Source: PALSA-350 sp963794165
GTDB taxonomy: Bacteria > Acidobacteriota > Terriglobia > Terriglobales > Acidobacteriaceae
Assembly: GCA_963794165.1 (NCBI GenBank)
Contig: CAWCCT010000009.1
Span: 62,001-126,000 of the forward strand
Direction: 5' to 3'
Length of the DNA: 64,000 nt
Shown piece after piece: positions 35,165 to 44,487 of this stretch. The notes under the pieces were generated by a model that was not told the DNA's origin, did not search any database, and was given only the letters and a program-made list of their open reading frames with translations. The position numbers and the translations under genes are program-made. Position 1 is the first letter of the stretch; each line of letters begins with the position of its first letter.

Positions 35165-36700
35165 ATGGCAACCATGGAAGTAAACTTCTCTCCCGAAGAC
35201 TTGAAAGCTGCACAGAGTGCCGAACGTATTCCTGAGCCTACGATCGTGGTTATCTTCGGTGCGTCCGGTGATTTGACCAAGCGCAAGCTGCTGCCTGCTC
35301 TCTTCCACCTGGAACAATCGGGCCTCCTGCCCTCGGAGTTCGCGGTCGTTGGCGTGGCCCGGCGGCCGCTTCAGGATGAGTTCGCCAAAGACATGAAAGA
35401 CGGCATTCTGCAATTTGGCGGAGTAAAAGAAGGGGAGACAAAACTGGAGGAGTTCATCGGGAAAGTCAGCTATCACGCCATGAACTTCGACGATCCGGAA
35501 GGCTACAGCAAACTGAAGTCGTTGCTCGAAGATATTGACCAGAAGCAGCATATCCGGGGCAATAGGCTGTTCTATTTGGCGACGGCGCCGGAATACTTTG
35601 CCGACATTATCCAGCACTTGGGCGGGCAAGGAATGGCGAAGCCACTGCAAGGCAATGTGCACGTCATCATTGAGAAGCCCTTCGGCCATGATCTGATTTC
35701 GGCACGGCAATTGAATGATGAAGTGAACAGGGTCTTTGCCGAAGACCAGATCTTTCGCATCGACCACTACCTTGGTAAGGAGACGGTACAGAACATCCTG
35801 GTCTTTCGATTCGCGAACGGGATCTTTGAGCCGGTATGGAATCGTAACTACGTCGATCACGTACAGATTACAGCGGCGGAGGATATCGGCATCGAGGGGC
35901 GTGGGCCGTTTTATGAGAAGGCGGGCGCGCTCCGCGACGTGGTGCAAAACCACGTCATGGAGCTGCTGTCGTTCGTCGCTCTGGAGCCGCCGGTCTCTTT
36001 TGAGGCCGATGCGATGCGCCGGGAAAAGTTTAAGGTTTGGCGCTCCATCCAACCGATTCACCTCATGGACGCGGTGCGTGGCCAGTACGGTCCTGGGAAG
36101 GTGGATGGCAAAGATGTCAAAGGTTACAGGCAAGAGGATCGGGTAGATCCAAACTCTGCCACCGAGACCTACGCTGCGCTGAAAATTGGCATAGAGAACT
36201 GGCGCTGGGCGGGCGTCCCGTTTTATCTGCGAGCCGGCAAGCGGCTGGCGAAAAGGGCGACTGAAATCACCATACAGTTCAAGCAACCTCCGCAGTTGCT
36301 ATTCAAGCAGCAAGCCGGTGCGTGCAAGGAGCTACAGCCTAATTTGATCACCATGCGGATTCAACCGGATGAAGGCATTTCGCTGCGCTTTGGCGCCAAG
36401 GTGCCCAGCCCGAATATGGAAGTCTGCCCGGTCAATATGAATTTCAGTTATGCGGATGCTTTCGGCAAGTCCTCGGCCAACGGCTACGAAAGGCTGTTGT
36501 TGGACGCGATGCTGGGCGATGCTACTCTATTTGCTCACCGTGATGGAGTGGAGGCCACTTGGTCGCTGCTCACCCCGATCCTCGACCAGTGGGCCAACAG
36601 CAAGCCCAAAGGCTTCCCCAACTATGCCGCCGGGACTTGGGGGCCGGAATCTGGCGATGAATTACTGGGTCGGGATGGACGTGCCTGGCACAGGCTTTAG
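35165..36700 (+). CDS. zwf: Glucose-6-phosphate 1-dehydrogenase
   Basis: The 511-residue protein carries the nucleotide-binding fingerprint FGASGDLTKRKLLPALF (about 31-47), the substrate and active-site motif RIDHYLGKETVQN (about 198-210) and IEKPFGHDL (about 167-175). It oxidises glucose 6-phosphate to 6-phosphogluconolactone with reduction of NAD(P)+. The length is normal for the family. AAGGAG is 8 bases before ATG 35165. It is 14 bases upstream of the lactonase gene and part of the tkt-HAD-zwf-pgl-glk run. Confidence 0.97.
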   Translation: MATMEVNFSPEDLKAAQSAERIPEPTIVVIFGASGDLTKRKLLPALFHLEQSGLLPSEFAVVGVARRPLQDEFAKDMKDGILQFGGVKEGETKLEEFIGKVSYHAMNFDDPEGYSKLKSLLEDIDQKQHIRGNRLFYLATAPEYFADIIQHLGGQGMAKPLQGNVHVIIEKPFGHDLISARQLNDEVNRVFAEDQIFRIDHYLGKETVQNILVFRFANGIFEPVWNRNYVDHVQITAAEDIGIEGRGPFYEKAGALRDVVQNHVMELLSFVALEPPVSFEADAMRREKFKVWRSIQPIHLMDAVRGQYGPGKVDGKDVKGYRQEDRVDPNSATETYAALKIGIENWRWAGVPFYLRAGKRLAKRATEITIQFKQPPQLLFKQQAGACKELQPNLITMRIQPDEGISLRFGAKVPSPNMEVCPVNMNFSYADAFGKSSANGYERLLLDAMLGDATLFAHRDGVEATWSLLTPILDQWANSKPKGFPNYAAGTWGPESGDELLGRDGRAWHRL

Positions 36701-36714
36701 AATAGTCGGATTGC

Positions 36715-37515
36715 ATGGCTGAGACGATCGAAGTTTTCTATTTTGTGGATGCCAGCCCGGAAGCAGCAAGCCGGCGCGCGGCGCAGTATTTCGTAGACGG
36801 CATTCGCGCGGCTGCCGGGGCACGAGGCAAGGCGCGCATCGCCATTTCCGGGGGCAATACCCCGAAGCACACCTTTGAGCTTCTGGCCGATCCCAGCGCA
36901 CAATACCGCGAGCAGATCCCCTGGGAGGGCCTTGAGCTTTATTGGGTTGACGAGCGCTGTGTCCCGCCCGATCACGCTGATAGCAATTACCGCATGACCC
37001 GGGAAGCGCTGCTGGACAAGGTGCCATTGAGCGCTAAGCAAATCTTTCGCATCCATGGCGAGCTCGACCCGGAAGAGGCCGCGGCTAAGTATGAGTTCGA
37101 TATCCGGCAAAGTTTTCGCCTGGAAGGCGCCGAGTTGCCGTCCTTTGACTTGCTCCTGCTGGGCATGGGGCCGGATGGGCACACTGCATCTCTTTTCCCC
37201 CACACCCAAGGGCTGCAGGAAATAATGCGCATCGCCATCGCCAATCACGTTCCGCAGCAAAAGGATTCGTGGCGGATTACGCTTACTTGGCCGGTGATCG
37301 ACCGGGCACGGGATGTATTCTTTCTGATTGAAGGCGCCGACAAAGTTGCCGCACTCAAGCAGGTGTTTCAAGGCCCCTACGATCCGGAAACCTATCCCTC
37401 GCAGTTGATCCGGCCCGCCAGTCACCGTCTCACGCTCCTGCTCGATTCCGCTGCCGCCGCCGCATTGCCCCCGCCCGGGCCCAATGGCCAGGGCAAACTG
37501 GAGATCGCTCGATGA
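36715..37515 (+). CDS. pgl: 6-phosphogluconolactonase
   Basis: The 266-residue protein has the DevB/Pgl family motifs ISGGNTPKHTFELLA (about 43-57), WVDERCVPPDHADSNYRM (about 79-96) and GMGPDGHTASLFPHT (about 150-164). It hydrolyses the product of the preceding zwf gene. The start ATG is 14 bases after zwf, and the stop overlaps the start of glk by four bases (ATGA), so the three genes are translationally coupled. Confidence 0.96.
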   Translation: MAETIEVFYFVDASPEAASRRAAQYFVDGIRAAAGARGKARIAISGGNTPKHTFELLADPSAQYREQIPWEGLELYWVDERCVPPDHADSNYRMTREALLDKVPLSAKQIFRIHGELDPEEAAAKYEFDIRQSFRLEGAELPSFDLLLLGMGPDGHTASLFPHTQGLQEIMRIAIANHVPQQKDSWRITLTWPVIDRARDVFFLIEGADKVAALKQVFQGPYDPETYPSQLIRPASHRLTLLLDSAAAAALPPPGPNGQGKLEIAR

Positions 37516-38564
37516 TCCTGGCAGGTGACGTAGGCGGCACCAAAGTCGACCTGGCCTTATGCAAATTCGATCGTGGACAGCTGCTGACCGTGCACGACCA
37601 CAAGTACCACGCCAGGGAATTCCCCGGTTTGGTGCAGGTGGTGGAATCGTTCCTGGATGAATGCAAGCGGACTCTGGGGCAGCCTGTGGATGTGGGGGCG
37701 GCTTGTTTTGGCGTCCCGGGGCCGGTGCGCCATGGCCGTCTGAAGCTGACGAATCTTCCATGGATACTGGACTCGAGCCAGCTCTCAAGCGATCTGAAGA
37801 TCCAACATGTCTTCCTGATCAACGATCTTGAGGCCAACGGCTATGGCATTGGTGAGTTAACTCCAGAGCAGATTCTTGTTCTGAGCAAGGGTGACCCGGC
37901 CGCGGAGGGGAATCGCGGCTTGATTGCCGCAGGCACCGGCCTGGGAGAAGCCATTCTGGTGTGGAACGGTCACAGCTACCTGCCCATGGCCTCTGAAGGC
38001 GGCCACAGCGACTTCGCGGCCCGCAATGAAGAAGAGATTGAACTCCTGCGCTATCTGCAGAAAACCCTGGGTGGACGCGTGAGCTCGGAGCGGGTCATCT
38101 CCGGCATCGGCTTGGCCAATGTCTACGCCTACTGCCGCGATGTGAAAAGGATGCCGGAACCGCCCTGGTTGAAGGATCGAATGCGCACAGAGGACCCCAA
38201 CGCGGTCATCGGCGAATTGGGCGAATCGGGCGCCAGTGAGCTTTGTGTAGAAGCTTTGAACCTCTTCGTCTCTGCTTACGGCGCAGAAGCCGGCAACCTG
38301 GCGCTGAAGATCCTGGCCGTCGGCGGCATGTACGTGGGTGGAGGCATTGCCCCCAAGCTGCTCAAGAAAATGCAGGATGGTACCTTTATGAAGGCGTTCA
38401 CAGACAAGGGGCGCCTGAGTGATCTGCTGGTGCAGACGCCGGTACGCCTCATTCTGGAGAGTCGCGCTGCCTTGATGGGCGCCGCTGCCTATGCTGAAGC
38501 GCGCGCGGCAGAGATCGGCGGGCACTCCGAACGTGCTCAGTCGGTGCAAATGGCGCCGTCGTAG
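37512..38564 (+). CDS. glk: Glucokinase
   Basis: The 350-residue protein begins MILAGDVGGTKVDLAL, the phosphate-1 motif of the bacterial glucokinase family (about 5-11), and has FLINDLEANGYG (about 99-110) with the catalytic Asp, GTGLGEAIL (about 142-150) and a glucose-binding EGGHSDFAAR block (about 164-173). It phosphorylates glucose with ATP, feeding the G6P dehydrogenase encoded upstream. It overlaps pgl by four bases. A run of GH15, tkt, zwf, pgl and glk on one strand is consistent with intracellular glucose utilisation through the pentose phosphate route. Confidence 0.95.
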   Translation: MILAGDVGGTKVDLALCKFDRGQLLTVHDHKYHAREFPGLVQVVESFLDECKRTLGQPVDVGAACFGVPGPVRHGRLKLTNLPWILDSSQLSSDLKIQHVFLINDLEANGYGIGELTPEQILVLSKGDPAAEGNRGLIAAGTGLGEAILVWNGHSYLPMASEGGHSDFAARNEEEIELLRYLQKTLGGRVSSERVISGIGLANVYAYCRDVKRMPEPPWLKDRMRTEDPNAVIGELGESGASELCVEALNLFVSAYGAEAGNLALKILAVGGMYVGGGIAPKLLKKMQDGTFMKAFTDKGRLSDLLVQTPVRLILESRAALMGAAAYAEARAAEIGGHSERAQSVQMAPS

Positions 38565-38624
38565 CTCAGGTTATGCATCACTAGCCGGGCTCCTGCATCC
38601 AAAGTGTCCAAGGAGAGTCGAGTT

Positions 38625-38996
38625 ATGCCAAGCAGATCGGCGCAATGGTTCGCCGGCGCCGTGTTGGTTTTACTGGTCGTTCTGATGGCCCCGCCGATGG
38701 CGCTGGCCCATGCCGTGCTGGTAAGTTCCACCCCGCAGAAAAATGGAACTGTGAGCGGCCCCAACATTACGATCAATCTTAAGTACAATTCACGCGTCGA
38801 TGGAGCTCGCTCGACTTTGAGCCTGCTCAAACCCGATGGCACGGTGGAAAAAATCGGCACCCCTACACAGCCTGCTCCCGATGTCTTGTCGGCGACCGGC
38901 CATGGCTTGTCCAAGGGGGCCTACGTACTTCGCTGGCAGGTTCTAGCCAGTGATGGTCACATCACGCGGGGCGAAGTTCCGTTTGAGGTGCAGTAA
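38625..38996 (+). CDS. CopC-domain copper-binding protein
   Basis: ATG 38625 with AAGGAGAG upstream gives 123 residues: a signal peptide ending LALAHA, then the CopC beta-barrel. The mature N terminus would start with His (AHAVLVSSTP), the first Cu(II) ligand of CopC, and a later His occurs in SDGHITRGEVPFEV near the C terminus, as in the family. It is a periplasmic copper carrier or sensor. A CopD-type gene follows, separated by a repeat element, so the pair is functionally coherent. Confidence 0.9.
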   Translation: MPSRSAQWFAGAVLVLLVVLMAPPMALAHAVLVSSTPQKNGTVSGPNITINLKYNSRVDGARSTLSLLKPDGTVEKIGTPTQPAPDVLSATGHGLSKGAYVLRWQVLASDGHITRGEVPFEVQ

Positions 38997-39041
38997 GCCC
39001 GCCCTCGCGGAACCAAAAGAAGGAATAGGACGGTGTGCCCT

Positions 39042-39222
39042 GGTTCCCTCACCAAGGCCGGGCGCCCCATATCTCGCTCGTTTTTCGCGAGATGTGGGAT
39101 ACCACTGCACCTTTCCTTTGACTTTCAATTCCACCGATGCACTTAGCGGCCAACAGCAGTGGTATCCCATATCTCGCGAAAAACGAGCGAGATATGGGGC
39201 ACCCGGCCTTGGTGAGGGAACC
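39042..39222. repeat. Composite palindromic repeat, subfamily II (complete copy)
   Basis: Left arm 39042-39106 and right arm 39157-39222 are near-perfect reverse complements (about 65 bases each), with a 50-base loop. Outer ends are GGTTCCCTCACCAAGGCCGG. Each arm contains a core hairpin CATATCTCGCTCG / CGCGAGATGTGGG. The loop CCACCGATGCACTTAGCGG matches the 9.7 kb copy (CCTGCGATGCATTGAGCGG), not the subfamily I copies. It lies between copC and the copD-like gene, so it is probably transcribed with them. Confidence 0.93.
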
Positions 39223-39248
39223 GAACGAAAGCAACTTGAGATGACGGC

Positions 39249-40839
39249 TTGATCTGGCTGCTGCGGGATATCGATCTTCTAGGCACGTTGCTGCGTGCGG
39301 CAAGTCTTTCCTTTGAAGCCTTGCTGCTCGGCGGTATCGTATATTTGCTCGTCGTCGCGCGTCCCGCGCGAGCGAGTGCAACGGTTGAATCCGTCTGCCT
39401 CCGCGGAATTCGCTGGGCCGCCCTGGCCCTGGCGATCTCTGAAGTAGTGACCGTCGCTGCCTCCAGCGCCTCGTTGCTTGGCGATAGCGATCTACATCTC
39501 CGCGATCTTCTCGACGCAAGGTTCTTTCAGGCAGGTTTGAGTGCTGCGCTGCTGGCCATGCTGTTGTGGGTTTGCGCGCGCCGCAAGACCATCCCCGCCA
39601 TGATTCCGCTGAGCCTGCTGCTACTGGTTGCCACCGTGTCGACCAGCCACGCCGCAGCCCGTATGGATGACCGTTTGTCGCTGGCATTGGCCACTGCGGT
39701 CCACCATCTGGGAACGGCGGCATGGATCGGCGCCATGCCCTTCCTGCTGATTTCCTTAGGCCGCGCCGAGACCGTGGGGGAAGCTCGCACCATCGCCAGG
39801 CGGTACTCTTCCATGGCTCTGCTGAGCGTCGCTGTCCTGGTGCTGGCGGGTATCTATCATGGCCTGGTTCTACGTGGGCACCTGGAACGGTCTCTATGGC
39901 ACCAGCTATGGCGTGCTGTTGCTGGCCAAGATTTACCTTCTGCTCGTGATGCTCTTGATGGGCACCGGCAACCTGCTGCTCGTGCGGCGCCTCGACACCG
40001 ATCCCCAGCCCCTGCTGGTGAGGCTCCGGCGCTTTGCCGAGGCAGAGCTTGGCTTGGGATTCACCATCATTTTGGCTGCTGCTTCGATGTCTGCGCAGCC
40101 GCCGGCGGTCGATGTCCCCGAGAAGGTGTCCCTGCAGGTGATTGCCGGCCGCATGCACCCGGAGATTCCGCGCTTGACGAGCCCGGCCCTGTCGCAGCTT
40201 ACCCCTCCCACTTCAATCGAAACCGCGGTCCACGATAACGAGTTCCAGGCCAACGGGGGCAGCGATGCCACAGACCGGAGATGGTCGGAATATAACCATC
40301 ACTGGGCCGGCTTGATCGTTCTGGTGGCTGGCCTGCTGGGGTTTGCCAGCCGCTTTCCCGGCATGCGCTGGGCGCGTTTCTGGCCCCTCACCTTCGCCGC
40401 CCTATCGGTTTTCATTTTGCTTCGCGCCGATCCCGAGAACTGGCCCCTGGGCCCGCGTCCTTTCTGGGCCAGTTTCGCTGCTCCTGATGTTCTGCAGCAT
40501 CGCGCCGCAGCCGTGCTCATCCTGTGCTTCGCGGCGTTCGAGTGTGCGGTCCAGGCGGGCATATTACGCGCACGATGGGCCTCGCTCATTTTCCCCATGA
40601 TGTGTGCATTAGGCGCTGCGGTTCTGCTTACCCACAACCACGCCCCCAGCGACACCGGGGAAGACCTCCTGGCATCGCTAAGCCACACGCCCATCGCTTT
40701 GCTGGGCGCCACTGCGGGCTGGATCCGCTGGCTGGAATTGCGCCTGCCCCCAGGCCGCTCGTCCAGAATCGCCGGCTTTCTCTGGCCGCTATTCCTGGCA
40801 GCTGCCGGCCTGATTCTGCTTAACTACCGGGAGGCCTGA
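39249..40839 (+). pseudogene. CopD-type copper resistance membrane protein, frameshifted
   Basis: The first frame (39249-40238) encodes an N-terminal CopD-like membrane protein with helices and HHLGTAAWIGAMPF (about 158-171), ending in AVLVLAGIYHG before leaving the family. A second frame (39859-40839) continues as FYVGTWNGLYGTSYGVLLLAKIYL (split here, the typical CopD continuation) and another set of helices, with HNHAPSD near the end. The switch from frame 1 to frame 2 needs removal of one base near 39864-39869 (GGCCTGGTTC). The two halves together give a normal CopD-plus-extra-domain protein of about 525 residues. Either a real frameshift mutation or a one-base assembly error is possible. 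The TTG start at 39249 is weak. Confidence 0.75.
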
Positions 40840-40887
40840 TCGTCTAAGCATAGGAACTGTCACAATGCTTACAGGAGACCGTCCTCT

Positions 40888-43500
40888 TTGTTCTCGACCA
40901 ACCGAATTCCCAGTAGGCTCATTCCCGCCATTTTCCTGTTGTTTCCCTCTGCCGCACTAGTGGCCCAGCGCCTACCAGACGTTGCTCGTCCGCAGCACTA
41001 CGCCTTGCAACTGGCGCCTGACCTGCAAGCGGCGACCTTCACCGGCCAGGAAACCATCGATCTGACCCTGGCGCAGGCGGCAGATTCGATTGTGCTCAAC
41101 GCGTGGCAACTCAAGTTTGACTCAGTGATAGCCGAGACGAACGGCCAGAAACTGACCGCGGACGTGTCTCTTGATCCTGGCCTGCAGCAGGCTAAGTTTC
41201 ACTTTCCGCGCCAGCTGCCTGCCGGGCCAGTGACCCTGAAAATTGCGTACAGCGGCATTTTGAATGGAGATTTGCGCGGTTTCTATCTTTCCCGCACCGC
41301 CAAGCGGAACTACGCTGTCACCCAATTTGAGCCGACGGATGCGCGCCGGGCTTTTCCCTCTTTTGATGAGCCGGCCTATAAGGCGACCTTCGATGTCAGC
41401 CTGATCGTGCCCCAGGGGGACACGGCGATTTCCAACACCAATATCATCTCCGATACGCCCGGACCGGCTGCGGACAAGCACACCATCACCTTTGCCCGCA
41501 CGCCCAAGATGTCAACCTACCTGGTGGCCTTCCTGGTGGGCGATTTCAAGTGCCTTTCCGGCTCGAGCGATGGCGTGCCCATCCGTGCCTGCGCCACCCC
41601 TGACAAGGTGCAGTTGGCTCAATTCGCGCTCTCCGGCGCCGAGTTCTTTCTCCATTACTACGACGACTACTTCGGCATCAAGTACCCCATGCCCAAGTTG
41701 GACATGATTGCCCTCCCGGACTTCGAAGCGGGAGCCATGGAGAACTTCGGCGCAATCACGTACCGCGAAACAGCCATGCTGCTGGACGAGAAAACCGCGC
41801 CCATAAGTGCCCAGAAAGTGGTCGCTGTGGATGTAGCGCACGAGATGGCGCATCAATGGTTCGGTGACATGGTCACCATGGAGTGGTGGAACAACGTCTG
41901 GCTGAATGAAGGCTTCGCCACCTGGATGTCGAACAAGCCGCTGGCCGCATGGAAGCCGGAGTGGGAGATTTCCCAGGACGAGGCGGCGGAGCTCAACCGA
42001 ACCCTGGACTTCGATGGCGGGCGCGTGACCAGGGCCATTCGCTCCCGCGCCGACACTCCCGGCGAGATCAATGAGATGTTCGACGGCATCGCTTACGGCA
42101 AGGCCGCCGCCGTCCTTCTGATGACCGAGAACTATCTTGGCGAAGCGCCCTTCCGCGCCGGCGTTCATAGCTACCTGCAGGCGCACTTGTATGCCAACGC
42201 CACCGCAGAAGACTTCTGGAATGCGTTGAAGGAGTCGAGTGGCAAGCCTGTGGACAAGATCATGGAAAGCCTGGTCGTCCAGCCGGGCGAGCCGCTGCTG
42301 ACCTTTGGCCCCAGGAATAATGGCAGCGTCGAGGTGATGCAGAAGCGCTTCTTTCTCAACCCCAAGGATGCTGAGGACCAACAAGCGGACCAACCGCAAC
42401 GCTGGGTTTTGCCGGTGTGTATGAAGACTGCGGCAGATCGGCCTGACTGTCCTGTCCTCGACGCCAACAGCCAACAGCTTCCGGCTCCTCAAGCGCCGGT
42501 CTTCTACGGCAACGCCGGTGGCAAGGGCTACTATCGCAGCCGATTCACGCCCGGCGACTATCAAAAACTTACGCGCGTGGTAGAAACCAGCCTTACGCCT
42601 TCCGAACGAATTACATTCTTAGGCAGCCAATGGGCCCTGACCCGCGCCGGCATCTCGACCGTAGGCGACTTCCTGAATCTCGCTTCCGCCGTGCGTGACG
42701 ACAACAGCTCCTTTGTGATCAGCACCGTCACCACCGCATTGCGGACCATCGATCAACAGGTAGCCTCAACGCCTGAGGAGCACGCGGAGATCGCGGCCTG
42801 GGTGCGCAAGAATTTTTCTTCTGCGCTCGCCCGCCTCGGTTCGCCGGCCGCCGGCGAGGCGCCGGATAAAACCCTGTTGCGTGCTGCGCTCTTTGGTCTT
42901 CTCGGCGGCCTCGGCGCTGATCCGCAGATCATTGCCGACGCCAGGCAGGTCTCAGAGCAATATCTCCGCGACCGCACGTCCGTGGATCCGACTTTAGCAG
43001 CCACGGCGCTCACCATCGCGGCGCAAAACGGAGACGCGGCGTTCTTCGATCGTTTGCAGCGGGTGAGCGAGACAGCCGGCGACCCGCAGCTCCGCATCCA
43101 GGCTTTTCGGGCCCTGGCAAGCTTTCGTGATCCCGCCCTCGTCGTGCGCGCCCTGGACTACGCCATGTCGAGCCAGGTCAAAAACCAGGATGCCCTAACC
43201 TTAGTCCAACTCGAGATGAGGGACCGTCGCACACGCGATGAGGCCTGGAAGTACGTGCAGCAGGACTGGCCGCGGGTAAAAACCCAGCTCACGACCTGGA
43301 TGGGCGGCACATTGGTCGAGTCGATGGGCAGCTTCTGCAGCGTGGACCAGAGCAAACAAGTCACGCAGTTCTTTCAGGAGCACACCGTTTCGGCAACCTC
43401 GCGCGCGCTCGACAACGCACGTGACAGCATCGCCAGTTGCGTAGATCTGCGCGCGGTGCAGGGACCGAATCTGAAGCAGTGGCTACAGACCACCGATTAG
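40888..43500 (+). CDS. M1-family metallo-aminopeptidase
   Basis: The 870-residue protein begins at a TTG with AGGAG upstream and a signal-like hydrophobic segment (about 11-27). It has the aminopeptidase-N exopeptidase motif GAMENFG (about 282-288) and the zinc site HEMAHQWFGD with downstream Glu in WLNEGFATW (H about 318 and 322, E about 341). The C-terminal helical ERAP1-like domain spans about 520-865. It removes N-terminal residues from peptides; the signal sequence suggests periplasmic or surface action. It follows the copD-like gene on the same strand. Confidence 0.93.
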   Translation: MFSTNRIPSRLIPAIFLLFPSAALVAQRLPDVARPQHYALQLAPDLQAATFTGQETIDLTLAQAADSIVLNAWQLKFDSVIAETNGQKLTADVSLDPGLQQAKFHFPRQLPAGPVTLKIAYSGILNGDLRGFYLSRTAKRNYAVTQFEPTDARRAFPSFDEPAYKATFDVSLIVPQGDTAISNTNIISDTPGPAADKHTITFARTPKMSTYLVAFLVGDFKCLSGSSDGVPIRACATPDKVQLAQFALSGAEFFLHYYDDYFGIKYPMPKLDMIALPDFEAGAMENFGAITYRETAMLLDEKTAPISAQKVVAVDVAHEMAHQWFGDMVTMEWWNNVWLNEGFATWMSNKPLAAWKPEWEISQDEAAELNRTLDFDGGRVTRAIRSRADTPGEINEMFDGIAYGKAAAVLLMTENYLGEAPFRAGVHSYLQAHLYANATAEDFWNALKESSGKPVDKIMESLVVQPGEPLLTFGPRNNGSVEVMQKRFFLNPKDAEDQQADQPQRWVLPVCMKTAADRPDCPVLDANSQQLPAPQAPVFYGNAGGKGYYRSRFTPGDYQKLTRVVETSLTPSERITFLGSQWALTRAGISTVGDFLNLASAVRDDNSSFVISTVTTALRTIDQQVASTPEEHAEIAAWVRKNFSSALARLGSPAAGEAPDKTLLRAALFGLLGGLGADPQIIADARQVSEQYLRDRTSVDPTLAATALTIAAQNGDAAFFDRLQRVSETAGDPQLRIQAFRALASFRDPALVVRALDYAMSSQVKNQDALTLVQLEMRDRRTRDEAWKYVQQDWPRVKTQLTTWMGGTLVESMGSFCSVDQSKQVTQFFQEHTVSATSRALDNARDSIASCVDLRAVQGPNLKQWLQTTD

Positions 43501-43509
43501 CGAACGAAG

Positions 43510-43697
43510 CCCGATTTCCTATGAAACTTAGTGGGTTCGGCGAACTTCACGCGCCTTCCCTCAAAGAAAGGCCGGGTGCCCCACATCCCCGATTTCCTGT
43601 GAAACTTAGTGGGTTCGGCGAACTTCACGCGCCTTCCTCCAAAGAAAGGCCGGGTGCCCCACATCTCGCTCGTTTTTCGCGAGATGTGGGATACCAC
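43510..43697. repeat. Tandem palindrome-derived repeat (two 77-78 base units plus core hairpin)
   Basis: Two consecutive units, 43510-43587 and 43588-43664, each run from CCCGATTTCCTRTGAAACTT through AGTGGGTTCGGCGAACTTCA and AAAGAAAGGCCGGGTGCCCC to ACAT. The second unit is followed by the full core hairpin CATCTCGCTCG, TTTTT, CGCGAGATGTGGGATACCAC. The unit sequence is the same as the left half of the insert nested in the copy at 9676-9900. It lies directly after the aminopeptidase gene. Confidence 0.9.
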
Positions 43698-43759
43698 AAT
43701 TCTTGCCCGTTCGCTTTTCGAAGCGCCAAAGCTTCCGCAAGTCCGCTGCATCATCAGTC

Positions 43760-44053
43760 TTACAACTGACGACTACCTTGCCAGAATTCCTCGTGCCGGC
43801 GTGCGCGATCGGCGCCGTGCAGGTCCAGCATTCTTTGCGCTGCTTCTCCATTGGAAAGATTCTCGACGCTGACTTCGATGGTTTGTACCTGGTGCCACGG
43901 ATAAACGAATTTCTCCCAGACGAGAAATCCTGACTTTGCCCAGCCCTCCAGTAATCCAGTCAATTCCTTCTTTACATCCGTCTCGTGCCGTACGGGAAGC
44001 AGTTCGACAGTTTCGCCAGTTACGAGATGCGCTTTAAGGTGCGCGATGAGCAT
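43760..44053 (-). CDS. Conserved-looking small hypothetical protein
   Basis: A 97-codon gene with GAGAGGAGAG ahead of ATG 44053. The protein is mixed alpha/beta-like, soluble, with a WHQVQTIEVSVENLS stretch (about 53-67) and a basic C terminus (RARRHEE). No known domain was recognised. The good ribosome binding site and balanced composition support a real gene. It is convergent with the aminopeptidase gene and close to the tandem repeat. No function can be assigned. Confidence 0.65.
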   Translation of the reverse strand: MLIAHLKAHLVTGETVELLPVRHETDVKKELTGLLEGWAKSGFLVWEKFVYPWHQVQTIEVSVENLSNGEAAQRMLDLHGADRARRHEEFWQGSRQL

Positions 44054-44211
44054 GCGATGTTCTCTCCTCTCCAGCTAAGATGCGGCGTTGGGGCGTTGCC
44101 CTGCCTCAGCGTGCCAATGCATGTACAAAACAACCGAGTATTGCACAAAGGTTGTAGGCAAAACGCGATCTGTCACTTGAGCGGATACATTGCTTCTGCT
44201 TCAATCGTTTA

Positions 44212-44487
44212 GTGAATTCAGAGCCGCAACCCGCAGTTTCTTCCTCGCAGCGACCGATCCCCGGCAAGGTAGTCGAATTCGCGGATCTACGCCTTTCCAC
44301 ACCAATGACCGGCCAGCCCGTCGTCTTGCTCGAGTATGAAGACCTGCTGGGCACCCGATCAATCCACCAGGTGGCGTTAACCTGCACGGGCCGAGGCCGC
44401 GGCGGCCTCATTTACTTTGGCGGCTATTGCAAAGGCAAGTTCAGCATCTTCAGGGCTGATTGCATTCACCGGGTTGTAACCCTCTAA
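44212..44487 (+). CDS. Small hypothetical protein
   Basis: A 91-codon open frame starting at GTG 44212 with no clear ribosome binding site. The composition is ordinary, with VVLLEYEDLLGTRSIHQVAL (about 37-56) and KGKFSIFRADCIHRVV (about 74-89). The last segment resembles the ends of some small nucleic-acid or effector-binding proteins but no family could be named. It is a plausible but weakly supported gene. Confidence 0.42.
   Translation: MNSEPQPAVSSSQRPIPGKVVEFADLRLSTPMTGQPVVLLEYEDLLGTRSIHQVALTCTGRGRGGLIYFGGYCKGKFSIFRADCIHRVVTL

Noticed and set aside
38540..38600. Possible tRNA (GTCGTAGCTCAGGT)
   Set aside because: Only the D-arm-like string matches; no acceptor stem, anticodon stem or T arm could be formed.
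43497..43754. Minus-strand frame with repeated VKFAEPTKFHRKSGMWGT
   Set aside because: It is produced by the tandem DNA repeat read in one frame and similar frames appear in the other repeat copies; not a gene.
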